Made by a program: the position numbers and the translations under genes. Below are positions 42,242-50,765 of a stretch of DNA of 64,000 bases, one piece after another (within the stretch, counting starts at the first letter, position 1; each line of letters starts with the position of its first letter). The notes under the pieces are model-generated. The model had not been told where the DNA came from, did no database searches, and saw only the letters and a list, made by a program, of their open reading frames with translations. The stretch is from Frigoriglobus tundricola (lineage in GTDB: Bacteria; Planctomycetota; Planctomycetia; Gemmatales; Gemmataceae), in the NCBI RefSeq assembly GCF_013128195.2, contig NZ_CP053452.2:4402001-4466000 (forward strand), written 5' to 3'.

Positions 42242-43198
42242 TCACCGCACCTTCAGGGCGTCGTGCAGTTCGGTGATCGCCAGATGAACGTGCGCGGCCG
42301 CGTTGTGGCCGTTCGGGATGTGTCCGTTGAGGCCGTTCAGCAGCCCCAGCGCCTGTTGCAGGTGCGCGTCCGACTGGGCCTGGGGCATACGCATCCCGTT
42401 ACCCGCCTGTCCCTGGTTGTTCCGCGCGACCTGCGCCCCGGCCGCCTGCGCGTTGTTGTTCGCACCAGCCACGGCCTGACCACCGGCCGCCTTGTTCCCG
42501 GCGGCCTGGCCACCGGTGCTGTGGTGCGTGCCGTGGTGCGACCCACTCAGTTCGTGAATCGCGTGACTGATTTGAGCCGCGGCCTTCGCACGGTGCCCGT
42601 TGTAGTCGTGGTCCGCCTGGGCGAGAAGCGTGTGGGCCTGGTGCAGCACGGTCAGCGCGTGCTTGTGCGCGTTGGCGCTGGCGGAGTTGTTCGACGTGTT
42701 CGTGTGGTTCTTGTTCGACGCCGAATGGCCCGTGCTCGTGGTCCCGCTGGTTGTGGACGCGCCGGTCGTGCTGGTCGTCGTCGAAGGGACCTTCGTCGTG
42801 GTCGCACCCGTGGTCGTCCCGGTCGTGCTTCCGGTGGAAGCCGTACTCGACGTGTGCTTCGCCGCAGATGTACCCGTGTTCGCGCCCCATGTCGTCGGCC
42901 GGACGCCGGTCGTCTCGTTGGCCGCGCCCGACGCGGGTTTCGTCGTGGTGGCCGTTCCCGCGGTGGGTCCGGTGGTGCCGGCGGCGCCCGCCGTCGCACC
43001 GGACGGGCCCTTGTGTGGCGCGTGGGCCGGGGCCGGCGTGTGGCCGGCGCCGGTCGAGACGTTTGCGGCCCGGCCCGCGTGCGCCGGGGCATGGGGCGCG
43101 GCCGCCCGATGGCCCGTCGGCGCGGCGGCCGCGGCGGTCGAGACGAGCCCGAACCCGAGCGCCACCAACGGGACGAATCGCCACTTGAGGTCGGTCAT
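42242..43198 (-). CDS. Secreted Thr/Ala/His-rich low-complexity protein
   Basis: 318 residues from the ATG at 43198, supported by AGGAG seven bases upstream. Signal peptide (FVPLVALGFGLVSTAAAAA), a Thr/Ser/Gly-rich disordered middle, then two related helical units: LHQAHTLLAQADHDYNGHRA with AAAQISHAIHEL, and QQALGLLNGLNGHIPNGHNA with AAHVHLAITELHDAL. The His-rich repeats could bind metal. Probably cell-surface. Long plus-strand frames over it are artefacts of its skewed composition. Confidence 0.75.
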   Translation of the reverse strand: MTDLKWRFVPLVALGFGLVSTAAAAAPTGHRAAAPHAPAHAGRAANVSTGAGHTPAPAHAPHKGPSGATAGAAGTTGPTAGTATTTKPASGAANETTGVRPTTWGANTGTSAAKHTSSTASTGSTTGTTTGATTTKVPSTTTSTTGASTTSGTTSTGHSASNKNHTNTSNNSASANAHKHALTVLHQAHTLLAQADHDYNGHRAKAAAQISHAIHELSGSHHGTHHSTGGQAAGNKAAGGQAVAGANNNAQAAGAQVARNNQGQAGNGMRMPQAQSDAHLQQALGLLNGLNGHIPNGHNAAAHVHLAITELHDALKVR

Positions 43199-43712
43199 TG
43201 CTGCTCTCCTGATCCCTTGAGGGATCTGCATTTGGGCGGATGGCAACCGGCCCGGCTGTGTCGGCTCGGGCCAGGGTCGCGCTTGGGCGCCGCCACGTAT
43301 TTAGAAACCGAATGGTCCGTAGTGAGTTCCGAAATACTTCGCGCTCTCGTTCGTGCAGACGGCTCACGATTTGCGCGTGACGAGAAGGGGGCGCCACGTG
43401 AGCGGATGTTTGAGACCGGGAGAGAACACCCCACCCGGCACTGGGGACCCCGGGTCGGAGTCGATTTCGGCACCGGCTTCAGAAATTCGCGCCGGGGCCA
43501 CTCATCGAGAAACGTTCGGCGCCCGCCGCCCGGCCCCACCCCGCACCGTTGAGCGAACGGGCGCATCAGGGGCACGAGACGCACCGGATTTGAACTCAAT
43601 CCATCTTCACTGCGGCAGATACGGCCCTTGATTCCGGGTGATTGTGCCGTGAGTGTGAGGCGCGCAGACACGAATCGTCTACGATAACGGAGTTGGTCGC
43701 CCCGGTGCTTGA
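43199..43712. other. Intergenic region upstream of the sensor kinase
   Basis: 514 bases with no convincing gene on either strand; open frames there have no domain or codon support. It holds a 16-bp palindrome at 43211 and presumably promoters for both flanking genes. Confidence 0.4.
43211..43226 (-). promoter_or_regulatory. Palindrome in the leader of the His/Thr-rich gene
   Basis: GATCCCT-TG-AGGGATC, a perfect 7-bp inverted repeat located directly upstream of the AGGAG ribosome site. Could be an operator or an RNA hairpin controlling translation. Confidence 0.35.
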
Positions 43713-43820
43713 CTCGCTGTCCGACTCGGTAAAACACTTATCGGCACGCCACCCCCTTTCCGCGCCCGCCCGGCAGTCCGCTTCGGCGCGGTCGCCCTCG
43801 CGTACTTCCTCGCCTCGCTG

Positions 43821-46800
43821 GTGGGCCTGGTGTTCGTCGTCCGCCCCGAACACCTGTCGGTGTTCGGGCCGGCGAGCGGGCTCCTGCTCGGGTACCTGCT
43901 CGTCACGGGTCGGCGGCACTGGGGCGGTGCGGCCCTCGCCGCGTTCGCCGGGAACCTGTGCGCGAACCTCGCGTGGGGACACGCGCCGGGCGTCAGCGCG
44001 GGCTTCGCGGTGGTGAGCGCCGGCGAACCGCTCCTCACGGCGTGGGCGCTCGAGCGGCTCCGGCGCGGGCCGCTGCGCCTCGACGCCACCCGCGACGTGC
44101 TCTGGCTGTTCGCCGGCCCGCTCGTGGTGTGCGCGGCGACCGCGCTCGTTGGGGCGGGGGTCACGGTGCTCGGGCCGGGCGCCCCGTCGTACTGGTCGGT
44201 GTGGACGGTCTGGTGGCTGGTCGATGCGTTCGGAGCGATCCTGTTCGCCGCGCTCGTGCTGGCGTGGTGCGCCCCCGACGCCCGGTGGGACTGGACCCGG
44301 CCGCGGGTGTTCGAATCCGGGGCGCTCGTCGCGCTCGTCGCGCTCGTCGACTGGGTCATCTTCGTGTCCGACCTCCCCGCGCGCGGGGGCGTCCCGGCGC
44401 TGCGCTACCCGGTGTTCCCGCTTCTGCTCTGGGTGACCCTCCGTTCGGACCTCCGGGGGACGTCGGTCGCCGTCGTGATCACGGCCCTGATCGCGACCTG
44501 GGGCGCGCTCACGAACCTGGCCCCGGCGGGCCTCTCGGGCGCGTCCGCGGCCGACCGGATCATCGTCACCCAGGGGTTCACGGCGTGTGTCTGCCTCACG
44601 TCCCTGGTACTCGGCACCGCCCTGCGGGAGCGGCGGGCGGCGGAGGCCGAACTGCGCGGGCAGAAGAACGTCCTCCGGGCGGTCCTCGACAGCATGGGCG
44701 ATGGGGTCCTGGTCGCCGATGCGACCGGTCGGGTCCTTTTGACGAACGTCGCGTTCGAGCGCCTGTACGGGGCCACGGCCGGGGCGCGGACCGCCGCGCC
44801 CGCCGACTGGTCCTGGGCGCACGGCCTGTACCGACCCGATGGCACGACGCCCTATCCGCGCGAACACCTGCCCCTGTCTCGGGCCCTCCGCGGGGAGGCG
44901 TGTGACGACGTCCGGCTGGTGGTGGTGACCGGCGCGCACCCGGACGGCGTCTGCGTCAGCGTCACGGGGCGGCCGATGGTCGGGGCGACCGGCCGCACCG
45001 AGGGCGGGGTCGTTGCGATCCGCGACGTGACCCCCGCCGTTCGAGCGGAAGCGGCCCTCCGGGAGAGCGAGCAGCGGTTCCGGGCCATCTTCCACGCGCA
45101 GTTCCAGTTCATCGGACTGATGGCCCCGGACGGTACCCTGCTGGAGGCAAACCGGGCCGCCCTGACCTCCGCCGGGGCGAGCGAGGGGGACTTTCTGGGG
45201 GAGCCGTTCTGGGAGACGAAGTGGTGGACCCACGACCCCGCGCAGCAGGAGCGGCTCCGGGCGGCCGTCGCGCGGGCCGCGGCGGGCCAGCAGGACCGGT
45301 TCGAAGCGTCCCATCCGACACCGTCCGGCGAACTCGTCTGGGTCGATTTCAGCCTCACCCCGTTCCGCGATGAGACCGGGGCGGTCGTGCTGCTGATCCC
45401 CGAGGGCCGGGACATCACCGACCGCAAGCGGATGGAGGACGAACTGGTTGCGACCCGGGACCGGATGCGGCTGTTGCTGGAGTCCACCGGCGAGGGGATT
45501 TACGGGATCGATTCCGACGGGCGCTGCACGTTCGTGAACCGGGCCGCGGCCGCCGCGCTCGGGTACGAGCCGGCCGCGGTCATCGGCCGAAACATGCACG
45601 AGTTGCTCCACCACTCGCGCCCCGACGGGTCCCCGTACCCAGTGAGCGAGTGCCCGATCTTCCGGGCGTTCCGATCGGGCGCCTGTTGCCGGGTCGCGGA
45701 CGAAGTGTTCTGGCACCGGGACGGCCGGGCCGTTCCGGTCGAATACTCGTCGTTCCCGCTGATCGAGCGGGGCGCCCCGGTCGGTGCGGTCGTCGCGTTC
45801 CGGGACAGCACCGACCGGCGCCGCGGCGAGGAAGAGCTGCGCGAAGCGGCGGCGTTCAACCGGAGCGTTCTGGACGCGCTCTCGGCCCACATTGCGGTGG
45901 TGGACCGGACCGGGGCCGTCACCGCGATCAACCGGGCCTGGGAGCGGTTCGCGGAGGACAATCCGACCGCCGAGGGGGGCGTGGTCCGCGCGGGGATCGG
46001 AACGAGCTATCTGGACGCGTGCGACCGCGGCGCCGAGCGGGGGTGTGCGGACGCGCAAGTGGCCGGGTCCGGGATCCGGGAGGTGCTCGCCGGGGGCGGC
46101 CCCTGGTCGGGGCTGGAGTACGAGTGCCACGGTCCGGCCGGGCCGCAGTGGTTCTCGATGAGCGTCACCCCGCTCGGGACGGCGCGCGGCGGGGCGGTCA
46201 TTTCGCACACGAACGTCACGGCGCGCAAGCGCGCCGAAGAAGCGGTCCGGGAGAGCGAGGAGCGGTTCCGCAGTGCGTTCGAGTTCGCCGCCATCGGGAT
46301 GGCGCTGGTCGCCCCCGGCGGCCGGTGGCTCCAGGTGAACCGGGCGCTGTGCGACCTGTTGGGCTACAGCGAACCGGAGTTGCTGCGCTCCGACTTCCAG
46401 GCCGTCACCCACCCGGGCGACCTCGACGCCGACCTGACGTTCCTCAAGCAGACGCTCGACGGGACGATCCGGGCGTACCAGATGGAGAAGCGGTACCTTC
46501 ACAAGGGGGGGCACATCGTCCCCGTCCTGTTGTCCGTCTCGCTCGTCCGCGACGCGGCGGGGCACCCGCTGTACTTCATCTCGCAGATCCAGGACGTCTC
46601 GAAGCGGAAAGAGGCCGAACGGGCGCTGCGGGTCAGCGAGGAACGGTTCCGGCTGATCATCGGGGGCGTCACGGACCACGCCATTTTCATGCTCGACCCG
46701 ACCGGGCACGTCGCCAGTTGGAACGCCGGGGCGGAACGCATCAAGGGGTTCACCGCGGACGAGATCCTCGGGCGGCACTTCTCCGCCTTCTACCCCCCCG

Positions 46801-48035
46801 ACCGGGTGGCGGCCGGGCACCCGCGGTCCGAACTGGCGGCGGCCGCGGAGGCGGGCCATTACAGCGAGGAGGGCGAGCGGGTGCGCAAGGACGGGTCGCG
46901 GTTCTGGGCCGCGGTGACCGTCTCCACCCTGCGCGACGACTCCGGCCGGCACCTCGGGTTCGTCAAGGTCGTACAGGACGTGACCGAGCGGCGGCGGGCC
47001 GAGGAGGCCCTGCGGGCGAGCGAGGAGCGGTACCGGTCCGTGGTGGAATCGCTGGCCGAGGGGGTCGTGCTCCAGAACGCCGCCGGCACCATCATCGCGG
47101 CCAACGAGCGGGCGGGCGAGATCCTCGGCCTGACCCGGGACCAGATCACCGGGCGCTCGTCCCTGGACCCCGCGTGGGGGGCGGTCCGCGAGGACGGGGC
47201 GCCGTTCCCCGGCACCGAGCACCCGGCGATGGTCGCGCTCCGCACGGGGCGGCCCGTGTTCAACGTGGTCATGGGGGTGCGCAAACCGGCCGGCGGGCAG
47301 AGCTGGATGACGATCAACGCCGTTCCCATCCGCCGCACCGGCACGCGCGACGACGGCGCCGTGGTCGCCTCGTTCCACGACATCACCGAGGCCCGCCAGT
47401 TGCACCAGCGCGTCCGCGCGTCGCTGCGCGAGAAGGAGGTGCTGCTCAAGGAGATCCACCACCGGGTCAAGAACAACCTGCAGATCGTGTCCACCCTGCT
47501 CGACCTCCAGTCCGAGCACACGCGGGACGCCCGGGCGCTCGAAATGTTCCGGGAGAGCCGGGAGCGGGTCAAATCGATGGCGATCATTCACGAGCGCCTG
47601 TACCGGTCCGAGGACCTGGCCCGCGTCAACTTCGGCGACTACGTCCGGCAGCTCGCGTTCAGCTTGTACCGGACGTACAAGACGTCCGACGCCGACGTTC
47701 GGCTCGAAGTCGACGCGTCCGCCCCGCCGCTCACCATCGACGTCGCCATGCCCTGCGGGCTGCTGCTGAACGAGTTGCTGTCGAACTGCCTCAAGCACGC
47801 CTTCGTCGGGACCGGCCGGGGAACGATCCGGGTGACCCTGTTCCAGACCGGGGACGGGACGAACGTCCTCAGCGTGGGGGACGACGGGGCCGGCCTGCCC
47901 CCGGGAATCAATGTCCGCAACACCGGGTCGTTCGGCCTACAATTGGTGAACACGCTGGCCGAGCAACTCGGCAGCACGCTCGAAGTGAACACCGACCGCG
48001 GGACCGTCTTCACCGTCCGGTTCACGAAACAGTGA
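43821..48035 (+). CDS. MASE1 sensor with seven PAS domains and a HisKA_2 histidine kinase
   Basis: 1404 residues from the GTG at 43821. Residues 1-280 are a MASE1-type membrane sensor; PAS-like domains begin at about 280, 412, 546, 678, 810, 936 and 1065 (for example SEERFRSAFEFAAIGMALVA). LLKEIHHRVKNNLQIVSTLL is the HisKA_2 phosphoacceptor (about 1213), and CGLLLNELLSNCLKHAF with GDDGAGLPPG the ATPase. The frame is open from 43713, and the segment just before the GTG (VRFGAVALAYFLASL) looks like the first MASE1 helix, so the true start is probably upstream at a non-standard codon or beyond a frameshift. Integrates several internal signals. Confidence 0.9.
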   Translation: MGLVFVVRPEHLSVFGPASGLLLGYLLVTGRRHWGGAALAAFAGNLCANLAWGHAPGVSAGFAVVSAGEPLLTAWALERLRRGPLRLDATRDVLWLFAGPLVVCAATALVGAGVTVLGPGAPSYWSVWTVWWLVDAFGAILFAALVLAWCAPDARWDWTRPRVFESGALVALVALVDWVIFVSDLPARGGVPALRYPVFPLLLWVTLRSDLRGTSVAVVITALIATWGALTNLAPAGLSGASAADRIIVTQGFTACVCLTSLVLGTALRERRAAEAELRGQKNVLRAVLDSMGDGVLVADATGRVLLTNVAFERLYGATAGARTAAPADWSWAHGLYRPDGTTPYPREHLPLSRALRGEACDDVRLVVVTGAHPDGVCVSVTGRPMVGATGRTEGGVVAIRDVTPAVRAEAALRESEQRFRAIFHAQFQFIGLMAPDGTLLEANRAALTSAGASEGDFLGEPFWETKWWTHDPAQQERLRAAVARAAAGQQDRFEASHPTPSGELVWVDFSLTPFRDETGAVVLLIPEGRDITDRKRMEDELVATRDRMRLLLESTGEGIYGIDSDGRCTFVNRAAAAALGYEPAAVIGRNMHELLHHSRPDGSPYPVSECPIFRAFRSGACCRVADEVFWHRDGRAVPVEYSSFPLIERGAPVGAVVAFRDSTDRRRGEEELREAAAFNRSVLDALSAHIAVVDRTGAVTAINRAWERFAEDNPTAEGGVVRAGIGTSYLDACDRGAERGCADAQVAGSGIREVLAGGGPWSGLEYECHGPAGPQWFSMSVTPLGTARGGAVISHTNVTARKRAEEAVRESEERFRSAFEFAAIGMALVAPGGRWLQVNRALCDLLGYSEPELLRSDFQAVTHPGDLDADLTFLKQTLDGTIRAYQMEKRYLHKGGHIVPVLLSVSLVRDAAGHPLYFISQIQDVSKRKEAERALRVSEERFRLIIGGVTDHAIFMLDPTGHVASWNAGAERIKGFTADEILGRHFSAFYPPDRVAAGHPRSELAAAAEAGHYSEEGERVRKDGSRFWAAVTVSTLRDDSGRHLGFVKVVQDVTERRRAEEALRASEERYRSVVESLAEGVVLQNAAGTIIAANERAGEILGLTRDQITGRSSLDPAWGAVREDGAPFPGTEHPAMVALRTGRPVFNVVMGVRKPAGGQSWMTINAVPIRRTGTRDDGAVVASFHDITEARQLHQRVRASLREKEVLLKEIHHRVKNNLQIVSTLLDLQSEHTRDARALEMFRESRERVKSMAIIHERLYRSEDLARVNFGDYVRQLAFSLYRTYKTSDADVRLEVDASAPPLTIDVAMPCGLLLNELLSNCLKHAFVGTGRGTIRVTLFQTGDGTNVLSVGDDGAGLPPGINVRNTGSFGLQLVNTLAEQLGSTLEVNTDRGTVFTVRFTKQ

Positions 48036-48237
48036 GGCACTTGGGCGGCGGCGCGAAAAGTGCCGGAGTACCAGCTCCAGTGCCTCATCTGCGCGTGTGC
48101 GGTGCTCGAGGGGCCGAATGCCGGTACGGCCGCCCCACACCCGCGTTGGTACCGGCCGGTCCCGGTGGACAGGTGAGCGCCATCGGCCCGGGTCCGATTG
48201 GCTCGTTTCACCGTTCGGCCCTCGCGGAGTTCCCGTC

Positions 48238-49800
48238 ATGTCCCCGGCCACTGTGCTCATCGTCGAGGACGAGCGGATCATCGCCAAGGGGCTCGAGAAG
48301 CGCCTGAAGGGGCTCGGGTACGCGGTGGCCGGTTCGGTCGCGACCGGGGCGGACGCGGTCCGGGCGGCGGTCGAGCTGCGCCCCGACATCGTCCTGATGG
48401 ACATCAACCTCGGAACGGGCATGGACGGCATCGAGGCCGCCGGGCTCGTCCGGGCCCGCGCCCGCGTGCCCGTGGTGTTCCTGACCGCGTTCTCGGACGA
48501 CGCGACCATCCAGCGGGCGAAGCTGACCGAGCCGTTCGGGTACGTGCTGAAACCGTACGAGGACAAGGACCTCCAGACCGCGATCGAGATCGGGCTGTAC
48601 AAGCACCGGGCGGACCGCCGCGTGGCGGAGAACGAGCAGTGGCTCGCCGCCACGCTCGGCAGCATCGGCGACGGGGTGATCGCCACCGACGAGCGGGGCC
48701 GGGTCCGGTTCCTGAACGCGCTGGCCGAGCACCTGACCGGCTGGGCGCAGGCGGAGGCCCTGGGGAGGGACGTGGGCGAGGTGTTCCGGGTCGTGGCCGA
48801 GGCGGACCGCGGGCCGGTCCCGAACCCCGCGCTCGAGGCGCTGGCACACGGGCGCCCCACCGCCCTGGCCGCGGGCGCCGTCCTCATCGACCGGGCCGGG
48901 GGCGAGCGGCCCGTCGACGACAGCGCGGCCCCGATCCGCGACGCCGCGGGCAACGTGTCCGGGGCGGTGCTCGTGTTCCGCGACGTCACCGAGCGCCGCC
49001 GCCTCGAAGCGCACCTGCGCCAGGCCCAGAAGATGGAGGCGGTGGGGCGCCTGGCGGGCGGCATCGCCCACGACTTCAACAACATCATGACCGTGATTAC
49101 GGGCTTCAGCGAGGTGCTGCGGAACGACGACCTCCCGGCCGAACAGCGGCACGAGTTCCTGAGCCACATCGCCGCGGCGGGGGAGCAGGCCGCGGCCCTG
49201 ACGCGGCAGATCATGGCGTTCAGCCGCAAGCAGATGCTCGTCCCGTGCGTCCTGGACCTGAACGTCGTGGTGCGGCGCATGGAGGCGATGATCGAGCGGC
49301 TGGTCGGGTCGGACGTCGTCCTCGCGACGGACCTCGCGCCGGACCTGGGGGCCGTGAACGCCGATCCGACGCAGGTCGCCCAGGTCCTTCTGAACCTGGC
49401 CGCCAACGCCCGCGACGCGATGCCGAAGCCCGGCGGCGGGCGGCTCACGATCGCGACGGCCAACGTCGATTTCGCCCGCCCGCCCGCCGCGCACCCGGGG
49501 CTGGTGCCGGGCCGGTACGCGGCCCTCTCGGTCACCGACACCGGCGCGGGCATGCCCCCGGACGTGCTGGCTCAGGTGTTCGAGCCGTTCTTCACCACGA
49601 AAGAGTTCGGGCAGGGGACCGGGCTGGGCCTGGCCACGGTGTACGGGATCGTCACCCAGAGCGGGGGCCACATCGACGCCGCGAGCGCCCCCGGGCGCGG
49701 AACGACGTTCCGCGTCCTCCTGCCGGTCTGTGCCGCCCCGCCCCCGGCGCCGGCCCGGGGGCGGTCGCCCCCGGGCCGCGCGGTCAAGAGACGGTCCTGA
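48238..49800 (+). CDS. Hybrid sensor histidine kinase (receiver-PAS-HisKA-ATPase)
   Basis: 520 residues from the ATG at 48238, with GGAG nine bases upstream. The receiver domain (TVLIVEDERIIAKGLEKRL, DIVLMDINLGTGMDG, VVFLTAFSD) is at 5-118, PAS at about 135-255, the phosphoacceptor helix GGIAHDFNNIMTVITGFSE, then the N, G1, F and G2 boxes (NLAANARDAM, VTDTGAGM, FEPFFTTK, GTGLGLATVYGIV). It ends after PPGRAVKRRS where the frame seems shifted; a second receiver continues in another frame. Pairs naturally with the MASE1 kinase 202 bases upstream. Confidence 0.88.
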   Translation: MSPATVLIVEDERIIAKGLEKRLKGLGYAVAGSVATGADAVRAAVELRPDIVLMDINLGTGMDGIEAAGLVRARARVPVVFLTAFSDDATIQRAKLTEPFGYVLKPYEDKDLQTAIEIGLYKHRADRRVAENEQWLAATLGSIGDGVIATDERGRVRFLNALAEHLTGWAQAEALGRDVGEVFRVVAEADRGPVPNPALEALAHGRPTALAAGAVLIDRAGGERPVDDSAAPIRDAAGNVSGAVLVFRDVTERRRLEAHLRQAQKMEAVGRLAGGIAHDFNNIMTVITGFSEVLRNDDLPAEQRHEFLSHIAAAGEQAAALTRQIMAFSRKQMLVPCVLDLNVVVRRMEAMIERLVGSDVVLATDLAPDLGAVNADPTQVAQVLLNLAANARDAMPKPGGGRLTIATANVDFARPPAAHPGLVPGRYAALSVTDTGAGMPPDVLAQVFEPFFTTKEFGQGTGLGLATVYGIVTQSGGHIDAASAPGRGTTFRVLLPVCAAPPPAPARGRSPPGRAVKRRS

Positions 49801-50171
49801 TCGTCGAGGACGACGACAACGTCCGGCAGATGACCAAACTCGTTCTGACCCGGACCGGCTACACGGTACTCGAAGCGGCGGACGGGCTGGAGGCCCTGGC
49901 GCTCGTCGAAAAATATCGGGAGCCGATCCACCTGTTGCTGACGGACCTGGTCATGCCGCACATGAGCGGCCGCGAGGTGGCCGACCGGGTGCTCGCGCTC
50001 CGGCCGGACGTCCGGGTGCTGTTCATGTCGGGCTACACCGAAGACGCCACGGTGATGAGGTCCGTTGAGTCCGCGGCCGCCCACTTTCTGCACAAGCCGT
50101 TCACCATTGCGGTTCTCACCCAAAAGGTGCGCGCGGTTCTGGACGCGCCGGCGGCCGCGCCCGGCACGTGA
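49770..50171 (+). CDS. Receiver domain, frame-shifted C-terminal part of the hybrid kinase
   Basis: RGQETVLIVEDDDNVRQMTK starts a complete receiver: phospho-acceptor Asp in HLLLTDLVMPHMSG, MSGYTED, and the conserved Lys in FLHKPFTIAVL. It has no start codon of its own at the right place, and the preceding residues belong to the kinase linker, so kinase and receiver were one protein. A -1 change near the CCCCC run at about 49766-49773 would restore it. Boundaries approximate. Confidence 0.7.
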   Translation, partial: PGPRGQETVLIVEDDDNVRQMTKLVLTRTGYTVLEAADGLEALALVEKYREPIHLLLTDLVMPHMSGREVADRVLALRPDVRVLFMSGYTEDATVMRSVESAAAHFLHKPFTIAVLTQKVRAVLDAPAAAPGT

Positions 50172-50192
50172 CCAACCGAAAGGCAATGGGCG

Positions 50193-50615
50193 TCATTCGC
50201 TCGGCACGTGCGGCGGCCGCACCCACGACGCGCCGGTGACCGGGACCGCGTTCGGTGCGCCCGCTGCGGTGCCGGCGATGGGGCGTATCCGCTGGGTCAG
50301 TGCGGCGGTCTCCGCGGTGTCATCGCTCTTCGCCGCTCTCGCCGCGTACTTCTCCACCAGCGCCGCGACCGCGAGCTCGAAGAACTGCTCCCGGCTCAGC
50401 CGCGTTCCGAGGGCGGCGTTGACGACCGGGACGATCCGCTTCATTTCGTCCGCCGTCTCGGCCGTCAGCCCCACGCTGAAGTACCTCAGATGAAGCGCCC
50501 GGGACCGGCGGCCCGATACGACGTGGGAGCAGTGCGGGCACGTGTAGGTGGGGATCTTCCACGGGAACGGGAGCGTGATGTTTTTCGCGCACTCCGGGCA
50601 CTGAACGACGGGCAT
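50193..50615 (-). CDS. Zinc-ribbon protein
   Basis: 140 residues from the ATG at 50615. MPVVQCPECAKNITLPFPWK and YTCPHCSHVV supply two CxxC pairs of a zinc ribbon. The rest is mainly helical (TADEMKRIVPVVNAALG, LSREQFFELAVAALVEKYAA) with a low-complexity tail. Role unknown. The frame open to 50765 is not supported. Confidence 0.65.
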   Translation of the reverse strand: MPVVQCPECAKNITLPFPWKIPTYTCPHCSHVVSGRRSRALHLRYFSVGLTAETADEMKRIVPVVNAALGTRLSREQFFELAVAALVEKYAARAAKSDDTAETAALTQRIRPIAGTAAGAPNAVPVTGASWVRPPHVPSE

Positions 50616-50765
50616 GTCCGATCTCCCAGCGGCGGGGGCCGTCCCAACCATAGGTGCGCGGACCCGGGCGGGCGGGCGAAATTCGGCCCCCGTTGCGGGC
50701 TTCTTGTCACGCGCGAAAACGGCTGAGATTGCTCTCAACCTGTGTGGGAAATCTTCGGCCCGCAC

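Noticed and set aside
43560-43640. TTCAAATCC-like T-loop on the minus strand, possible tRNA or tRNA remnant
   Set aside because: No acceptor, D or anticodon stem could be built around it.
43596-47798. Minus-strand open frame of about 1400 codons opposite the MASE1-PAS kinase
   Set aside because: Low-complexity Arg/Pro/Glu translation; the plus strand has seven PAS domains and a histidine kinase in perfect frame.
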